Assembly: GCA_019117125.1 (NCBI GenBank) | Contig: DXAL01000046.1 | Span: forward strand, 1-55,580 | Reading direction: 5' to 3' | DNA: 55,580 nt | Source: Candidatus Mediterraneibacter merdipullorum | GTDB taxonomy: Bacteria > Bacillota > Clostridia > Lachnospirales > Lachnospiraceae | In this document: in pieces, positions 51,073 through 55,580 of the stretch | Position numbering within the stretch: the first letter of the stretch is position 1 | Layout of the letters: each line of letters starts with the position of its first letter | Position numbers and translations under genes: made by a program | Notes under the pieces: model-generated | The model's input: the letters and a program-made list of their open reading frames with translations, nothing else | Told to the model about the DNA's origin: nothing | The model's database searches: none

Positions 51073-51100
51073 GGCAGCCACTTTCGATGGCTGCCTTTTT
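51073..51100 (+). terminator. Intrinsic terminator after the zinc-ribbon gene
   Basis: GGCAGCCA (51073-51080) pairs with TGGCTGCC (51088-51095), followed by TTTTT. Outer bases GCATAC/GTATGC extend the pairing. Confidence 0.92.
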
Positions 51101-51104
51101 GTAT

Positions 51105-51136
51105 GCATAAAAATTGCCGGGCATAAAAATTGCCGG
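51105..51136. repeat. Exact 16-bp tandem duplication
   Basis: GCATAAAAATTGCCGG is present twice in direct succession (51105-51120, 51121-51136), ending exactly at the -35 of the comM promoter. Confidence 0.9.
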
Positions 51137-51165
51137 TTGACACAGCGTACCGGCTGCGCTATCAT
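51137..51165 (+). promoter_or_regulatory. Promoter of comM-dprA-topA
   Basis: TTGACA (51137-51142), 17 bp, TATCAT (51160-51165). The start near 51172 gives an unusually long leader of about 148 nt before comM. Confidence 0.78.
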
Positions 51166-51186
51166 AGACCTACATTCCCAAATTAT

Positions 51187-51266
51187 CCACAATATAATCC
51201 TGCCCCGATGGTGGGGCATCTGACCGGTTCGGTCAGGAATCCAGCTTATTTATTTTGATTCTGTGG
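51187..51266 (+). ncRNA. Candidate structured 5' leader of comM (three-stem junction)
   Basis: Within the comM leader, CCACA (51187) pairs with TGTGG (51262-51266), extended by AATC/GATT. Inside lie two compact hairpins: TGCCCC/GGGGCA (51201-51218) and TGACCG/CGGTCA (51221-51235). The pattern looks like a junction RNA, but I cannot match it to a known riboswitch or leader family. The inner hairpins are clear; the closing stem is weak. Confidence 0.4.
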
Positions 51267-51272
51267 TGTTAT

Positions 51273-51290
51273 TAGCGTACACTGACGCTA
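51273..51290. repeat. Inverted repeat, copy 3 of the dispersed motif
   Basis: TAGCGT-ACACTG-ACGCTA. Its right 14 bases, GTACACTGACGCTA, equal the right arm of the repeat at 18630-18677. It lies in the comM leader, 29 bp before the start codon. Confidence 0.7.
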
Positions 51291-51319
51291 TGGAACAGGA
51301 GACTCAGAAAGGAGTACGG

Positions 51320-52879
51320 ATGAGTTTCAGCACGATTTTGTCTGCGTCCCTGGAGGGACTCCGGGCAGAATTTGTCCACGTAGAGGCAGACCTGTCGAAC
51401 GGACTGCCTGTTTTTCACATGGTCGGATATCTGGCTTCCGAGGTCAGAGAGGCGGGAGAGCGTGTCCGTACCGCCATCCGGAATTCCGGATTTGAATATC
51501 CGCCAAAGCGCACGATTATCAATCTGTCCCCGGCGACGCTCAGGAAGCGGGGGGCGTCTTTCGACCTGCCCATCGCTGCGGCAATCCTGGCATCCCTCGG
51601 GCAGATACCGCCGGGCAGCGCGGAGAACTGTCTGGTGATAGGCGAGCTCAGTCTGAGCGGCGGTGTGAAAAAAGTGCCGGGAATCCTGCCCATCGTGATG
51701 AAAGCGATGGAACAGGGGATACAGGCGTGCATTGTCCCGGGAGAGAATGCGCCGGAGGCGCGTCTCGTATCCGGCATGCAGGTCATCGGTGTGAAGAGCC
51801 TGCGCCAGGCTGCGGAGTATCTCCGCACCGGACAGGCGCCGGAGGGCGCGGCACAGAAAGAGGATGAGAGTTTTCAGAAAGAAGGAGGCGGAGCGGACTG
51901 CTCCAAAGAGGAGGACATTCTGGATTTTTCCGAGCTATGCGGACAGGAAAATGTCCGGCGGGCGGCGGAGATTGCCGTATCGGGCGGACACAATCTACTG
52001 ATGATAGGACCGCCGGGGAGCGGCAAATCCATGACCGCAAAGTGCATCGCGGGAATCCTGCCGCCGCTGGATATCCGAGAGAGCCTGGAGATAACGAAGA
52101 TATACAGTGTGCTCGGGCTGGTGGATGAGGAGCGTCCGCTGATACAGAAGCGTCCGTTCCGGGAAGTCCATCACACTGCGACGCGGGCGGCGCTCCTGGG
52201 CGGCGGGACGGTCCCTCATCCGGGGGAAGTCAGTCTGGCGCACGGCGGCGTGCTCTTTCTGGATGAGCTGCCGGAGTTTCGGAAAAGTGTGCTGGAAGTG
52301 CTGCGCCAGCCGCTGGAAGAGCGCAGCGTGCAGATATCGAGGGCATACGGGAATTATCGCTTCCCGGCAGACTTCATGCTTGTGGCGGCAATGAATCCGT
52401 GTCCGTGCGGGTGTTATCCGGATTTGAGGAAGTGTACCTGCACGCCGGCTCAGATACAGGCATATCTTGGCAGGATAAGCCGTCCGTTCCTGGACCGCAT
52501 CGACCTCTGCACGGAAGTGTCCAAAGCGGCTTACAGCGAGCTGACGGATAAGAGGAAAGGGGAGAGCTCCGCGCAGATACGCGAGCGGGTGTGCCGGGCA
52601 AGGGAAATCCAGGCGAAACGCTACCAGGGGACGGACATTACAAACAATGCCGCTTTAAAGAGCAGCGACCTGAAGACATACTGCAGGCTGAAAGATGCGG
52701 AGAACCGGCTGATGGAAAAAGCCTTCGAGGTGATGGACCTGACCGCGCGGGGATTTCACAGGGTGATAAAGACGGCGCGCACGATTGCGGATATGGACGG
52801 TCAGGAAGAGATTTCCGAACGGCATCTGAAAGAAGCGCTCAGCTACCGGATGGCAGACGGGAGATACTGGAGAAAATAG
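51320..52879 (+). CDS. comM: ComM/YifB Mg-chelatase-like AAA+ ATPase
   Basis: ComM is a hexameric helicase that promotes branch migration during natural transformation. The 519-residue protein has the N-terminal Lon-like domain (LEGLRAEFVHVEADLSNGLP; GELSLSGGVKKVPGILP), Walker A GPPGSGKSM near 231, Walker B VLFLDELPEF, MNPCPCGCYPD and the C-terminal chelatase domain. The ATG at 51320 follows AAAGGAG; an in-frame ATG at 51290 overlaps the inverted repeat. It precedes dprA, another transformation gene. Confidence 0.95.
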   Translation: MSFSTILSASLEGLRAEFVHVEADLSNGLPVFHMVGYLASEVREAGERVRTAIRNSGFEYPPKRTIINLSPATLRKRGASFDLPIAAAILASLGQIPPGSAENCLVIGELSLSGGVKKVPGILPIVMKAMEQGIQACIVPGENAPEARLVSGMQVIGVKSLRQAAEYLRTGQAPEGAAQKEDESFQKEGGGADCSKEEDILDFSELCGQENVRRAAEIAVSGGHNLLMIGPPGSGKSMTAKCIAGILPPLDIRESLEITKIYSVLGLVDEERPLIQKRPFREVHHTATRAALLGGGTVPHPGEVSLAHGGVLFLDELPEFRKSVLEVLRQPLEERSVQISRAYGNYRFPADFMLVAAMNPCPCGCYPDLRKCTCTPAQIQAYLGRISRPFLDRIDLCTEVSKAAYSELTDKRKGESSAQIRERVCRAREIQAKRYQGTDITNNAALKSSDLKTYCRLKDAENRLMEKAFEVMDLTARGFHRVIKTARTIADMDGQEEISERHLKEALSYRMADGRYWRK

Positions 52880-52944
52880 CAGGACAAAGGAAACAGAAGG
52901 ACAATGAAACAGAAGAATACAGGAAATACGAAAGGAAAGTGCAG

Positions 52945-54054
52945 ATGGAATATGAATACTGGCTGGCATGCATCCGGGGAATCGGCGGCCAGAAGAAGGT
53001 GCGGCTTAGGGAATGCATGAAAACGGCGCAGGCGGTTTATTATATAGAAGAAACACGTTTGCGGAAATTGGAGTTCTTAAATGAGCAGGAGCAAAATAAG
53101 CTCATACAGGCAAAGCGCCAGAAAGGGTTTGCAGATGATTACCGGCGGATGTGCGAAAAAGGCATCCGCTTCATCCCGTGGTTTTCAAAAGATTACCCGG
53201 AGAGACTCAGGGAAATACCGGACTGTCCGTACGCCCTGTATGTAAAAGGCAGCCTGCCGGATATGGGAAAGAAGCGGGTTGCTGTGATTGGGGCGAGGCG
53301 GTGCACGCCCTATGGCGAGAAGTATGCGGTGGATTTTGCCCGGGCGCTGGCGAAGTGCGGCGTGGAAGTCATAAGCGGCATGGCGCGTGGCGTGGACGGC
53401 ATGGGACACCGCGGGGCGCTGATGGGCGGCGGAAAGACATTTGCAGTGCTCGGCTGCGGAGTGGATGTGTGTTACCCGAGAGAGCACATCGGGCTCTACG
53501 TCGATATTCTGGAGCAGGGCGGCGGGATACTGTCCGAACATCCGCCGGGCACTGCGCCCTTTGCGCAAAATTTCCCTGCGAGGAACCGCATCATAAGCGG
53601 GCTGTCGGACGCGGTGCTCGTCATGGAGGCGGGGAAGAAGAGCGGCTCCCTTATCACAGTGGACCTGGCGCTGGAACAGGGGCGGGATGTATATGCGCTG
53701 CCTGGTCCTGTCAACAGCGCCATGAGCGAAGGATGCAACCGGCTCATCCGCCAGGGGGCGGGCGTCCTCCTGTCTCCGGAAGAACTGCTCGGAGAATGGG
53801 AACTCCGGGAAGAAGCGCCTTTGGAGGACGGTGCAGGATGCGCCGGTAAAAACGGCTGCAAAAATGAAAAAATGCTTGAAAGTGCTGAAAAATTGGTGTA
53901 TAGTTGTGTCGGTCTGTATCCGAAGGACATCGACCAGATTATCCGGGAAACCCGCCTGCACGGCAGGGAAGTCCTGGAACATCTGGTATCACTGGAGCTC
54001 CGGGGGTATATAGAGGAAATCTCAAAGAATCATTATATCCTGTCGCGGAGCTGA
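52945..54054 (+). CDS. dprA: DNA-processing protein DprA
   Basis: DprA binds incoming single-stranded DNA and loads RecA. The 369-residue protein has an N-terminal helical domain, the Rossmann-like core (VAVIGARRCTPYGEKYA; VISGMARGVDGMGHRGAL; FAVLGCGVDVCYPREH; FPARNRIISGLSDAVLVMEA; SGSLITVDLALEQGRDVYA) and a C-terminal winged helix (YPKDIDQIIRETRLHGREVLEHL). The ATG at 52945 follows AAAGGAAAGTGCAG; longer in-frame starts overlap comM. comM-dprA-topA is a common Firmicute order. Confidence 0.96.
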   Translation: MEYEYWLACIRGIGGQKKVRLRECMKTAQAVYYIEETRLRKLEFLNEQEQNKLIQAKRQKGFADDYRRMCEKGIRFIPWFSKDYPERLREIPDCPYALYVKGSLPDMGKKRVAVIGARRCTPYGEKYAVDFARALAKCGVEVISGMARGVDGMGHRGALMGGGKTFAVLGCGVDVCYPREHIGLYVDILEQGGGILSEHPPGTAPFAQNFPARNRIISGLSDAVLVMEAGKKSGSLITVDLALEQGRDVYALPGPVNSAMSEGCNRLIRQGAGVLLSPEELLGEWELREEAPLEDGAGCAGKNGCKNEKMLESAEKLVYSCVGLYPKDIDQIIRETRLHGREVLEHLVSLELRGYIEEISKNHYILSRS

Positions 54055-54111
54055 AGAGCAGATGCCTCAGATACACATATTCGGGACAGCCATATGGAGG
54101 GAATCGGTGTA

Positions 54112-55580
54112 ATGGCACATTATCTTGTAATCGTGGAGTCACCGGCGAAGGTGAAGACCATCAAAAAGTTTTTGGGGAGTAACTATACGGTAGCGGCATC
54201 GCAGGGACATGTGCGGGACCTGCCGAAAAGTTCGCTCGGCATTGATATCGAACATGATTACGAACCAAAGTATATTACAATCCGCGGGAAAGGCGACATC
54301 CTCGCGGCGCTCCGGAAAGAAGTGAAGAAATCAGACAGAGTCTATCTGGCAACCGACCCGGACCGTGAGGGAGAGGCGATATCATGGCACCTTGCGGCAG
54401 CGCTGAAGCTGGATGAAAAGAAGATGCGCCGCATCACATTCAACGAGATTACCAGGAATGCGGTGAAGGCTTCGCTGAAAAATCCGCGGGACATCGACAT
54501 GAACCTTGTGGACGCGCAGCAGGCGCGCCGTGTGCTCGACCGCATGGTGGGATACCTCATCAGCCCGCTCCTCTGGGCAAAGGTCAAGAGAGGCCTGAGC
54601 GCAGGACGCGTGCAGTCGGTGGCGCTCCGGCTCGTGGCGGACAGGGAGGAAGAAATCAATGCATTCATCCCGGAAGAGTACTGGACGCTGGACGCCGTGC
54701 TCCGCATCAAAGGGGAGAGACGCCCTCTTGTGGCAAAGTTCTACGGAACAGATAAGAAGAAAATGACGATCCGCTCTGAAAAAGAACTTCAGGAAATCCT
54801 GAAGGAGACAGAGCATGCAGAATATAAGATAACCGATATCCGGACGGCAGAGCGCATCCGCAAAGCGCCCCTGCCCTTTACGACCAGCACCCTGCAGCAG
54901 GAGGCGGCGAAGGCGCTGAATTTCGGCACACAGAAAACGATGCGCATCGCCCAGCAGCTCTATGAGGGAATCGACATCAAAGGAAACGGCACGGTCGGCG
55001 TCATCACCTATCTGCGTACCGATTCTACGAGGGTCGCTGATGAGGCGGACGCTGCGGCGAGAGAATACATCGCTTCCAGCTATGGAAAAGAATATGCGGC
55101 GGCAGCCCATGCCGCGGCGAACAGCGGCAAGAATGTGCAGGACGCGCATGAAGCCATCCGCCCGACGGACATCACCAGGACGCCTGCATCACTGAAGGAT
55201 TCTCTGACAAGAGACCAGTTCCGGCTGTATCAGCTCATCTGGAAGCGCTTCACGGCGAGCCGCATGAACCCTGCGCGCTACGAAGCGACGTCGGTGAAGA
55301 TTGGAGCCGGAAAGTACTGCTTTACAGTATCCGCTTCCAAACTGCTCTTTGACGGATTCCGGTCGGTCTACACGGAGGCGGATGAAGAGAAAGAAGAGAG
55401 CAATGTGCTCGTCGGCGCCCTGACGATGGATTCGGTCCTGACGAAGGAAGAGCTGGAGACAAAGCAGCATTTCACCCAGCCCCCGGCGCATTATACCGAG
55501 GCAAGCCTCGTAAAAGCGCTGGAAGAACTGGGCATCGGGCGTCCCAGCACCTATGCGCCCACCATCTCCATCATCCTGGG
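54112..55580 (+). CDS. topA: DNA topoisomerase I, 3' end outside window
   Basis: TopA relaxes negative supercoils through a 5'-phosphotyrosine. The visible 489 residues contain the Toprim domain (YLVIVESPAKVKTIKKFLG; YLATDPDREGEAISWHL), AGRVQSVALRLV and the active-site Tyr300 in VITYLRTDSTR. The frame is open to the window edge. The C-terminal zinc-finger part is not seen. The start follows GGAGGGAATCGG. It lies 57 bp after dprA. Confidence 0.97.
   Translation, partial: MAHYLVIVESPAKVKTIKKFLGSNYTVAASQGHVRDLPKSSLGIDIEHDYEPKYITIRGKGDILAALRKEVKKSDRVYLATDPDREGEAISWHLAAALKLDEKKMRRITFNEITRNAVKASLKNPRDIDMNLVDAQQARRVLDRMVGYLISPLLWAKVKRGLSAGRVQSVALRLVADREEEINAFIPEEYWTLDAVLRIKGERRPLVAKFYGTDKKKMTIRSEKELQEILKETEHAEYKITDIRTAERIRKAPLPFTTSTLQQEAAKALNFGTQKTMRIAQQLYEGIDIKGNGTVGVITYLRTDSTRVADEADAAAREYIASSYGKEYAAAAHAAANSGKNVQDAHEAIRPTDITRTPASLKDSLTRDQFRLYQLIWKRFTASRMNPARYEATSVKIGAGKYCFTVSASKLLFDGFRSVYTEADEEKEESNVLVGALTMDSVLTKEELETKQHFTQPPAHYTEASLVKALEELGIGRPSTYAPTISIIL

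Overview
The window reads as part of the chromosome of a GC-rich, spore-forming member of the Clostridia, most probably a Lachnospiraceae gut anaerobe. The evidence is the gene order ylxM-ffh-rpsP-khpA-rimM-trmD-rplS-lepB-rbgA-lepB-rnhB-yraN-pgeF, a sporulation sigma factor of the sigma-K type, FeoAB, ATP-dependent PEP carboxykinase, and strong AGGAGG-type ribosome binding sites. I cannot name the species. No phage genes, insertion sequences, rRNA or CRISPR array were seen. One tRNA (Thr-CGT) is present.

Layout. 1-8.2 kb: small stress/unknown genes (one, a DUF3267-type protein, is frameshifted), tag, a B12-binding radical SAM protein, feoAB, and a reverse-strand TruA paralog whose catalytic Asp is Glu. 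8.4-13.6 kb: thioesterase, methyltransferase, hslO, nadE and a molybdopterin-binding protein. 13.6-18.6 kb: an AraC regulator divergent from glgP-malQ. 18.6-21.2 kb: two overlapping unknown reverse-strand genes, a 59-residue ORF, a Cys/Gly-rich mini-protein with a sigma-K-like promoter, and an intracellular-type subtilisin. 21.2-30.7 kb: the SRP/ribosome/tRNA-modification block, two signal peptidases, and MscS. 30.7-32.7 kb: tRNA-Thr, a hotdog protein, a DUF362 ferredoxin protein and a remnant of an SNF transporter. 32.7-36.6 kb: an accessory-looking block with a riboflavin-type ECF S component, a riboflavin kinase fused to an OmpR-type DNA-binding domain, csoR and a P1B ATPase. 36.6-47.4 kb: a two-gene ABC importer, queH, argH, asd, leuCD, nhaC-like, thrC and cdd. 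47.7-55.6 kb: pckA, a 210-bp imperfect palindrome, sigK, a zinc-ribbon membrane protein, then comM-dprA-topA behind a structured-looking leader.

The most interesting locus is 32.69-34.14 kb. A stand-alone riboflavin kinase domain is fused to a PhoB/OmpR-type winged helix and translationally coupled (4-bp overlap) to a riboflavin-type S component. I see no FMN riboswitch upstream. Instead, two 9-bp direct repeats exactly 11 bp apart sit just upstream of the promoter, the spacing used by OmpR/PhoB-family DNA-binding domains. This suggests a protein-based flavin sensor that phosphorylates riboflavin and controls its uptake. Next to it, CsoR has two near-identical 16-bp operators over the promoter of the metal ATPase.

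Smaller oddities are a shared -35 between araC and glgP, a dispersed ACTGACGCTAT motif at three intergenic sites, local tandem duplications at gene ends, and sigK without a pro-sequence.
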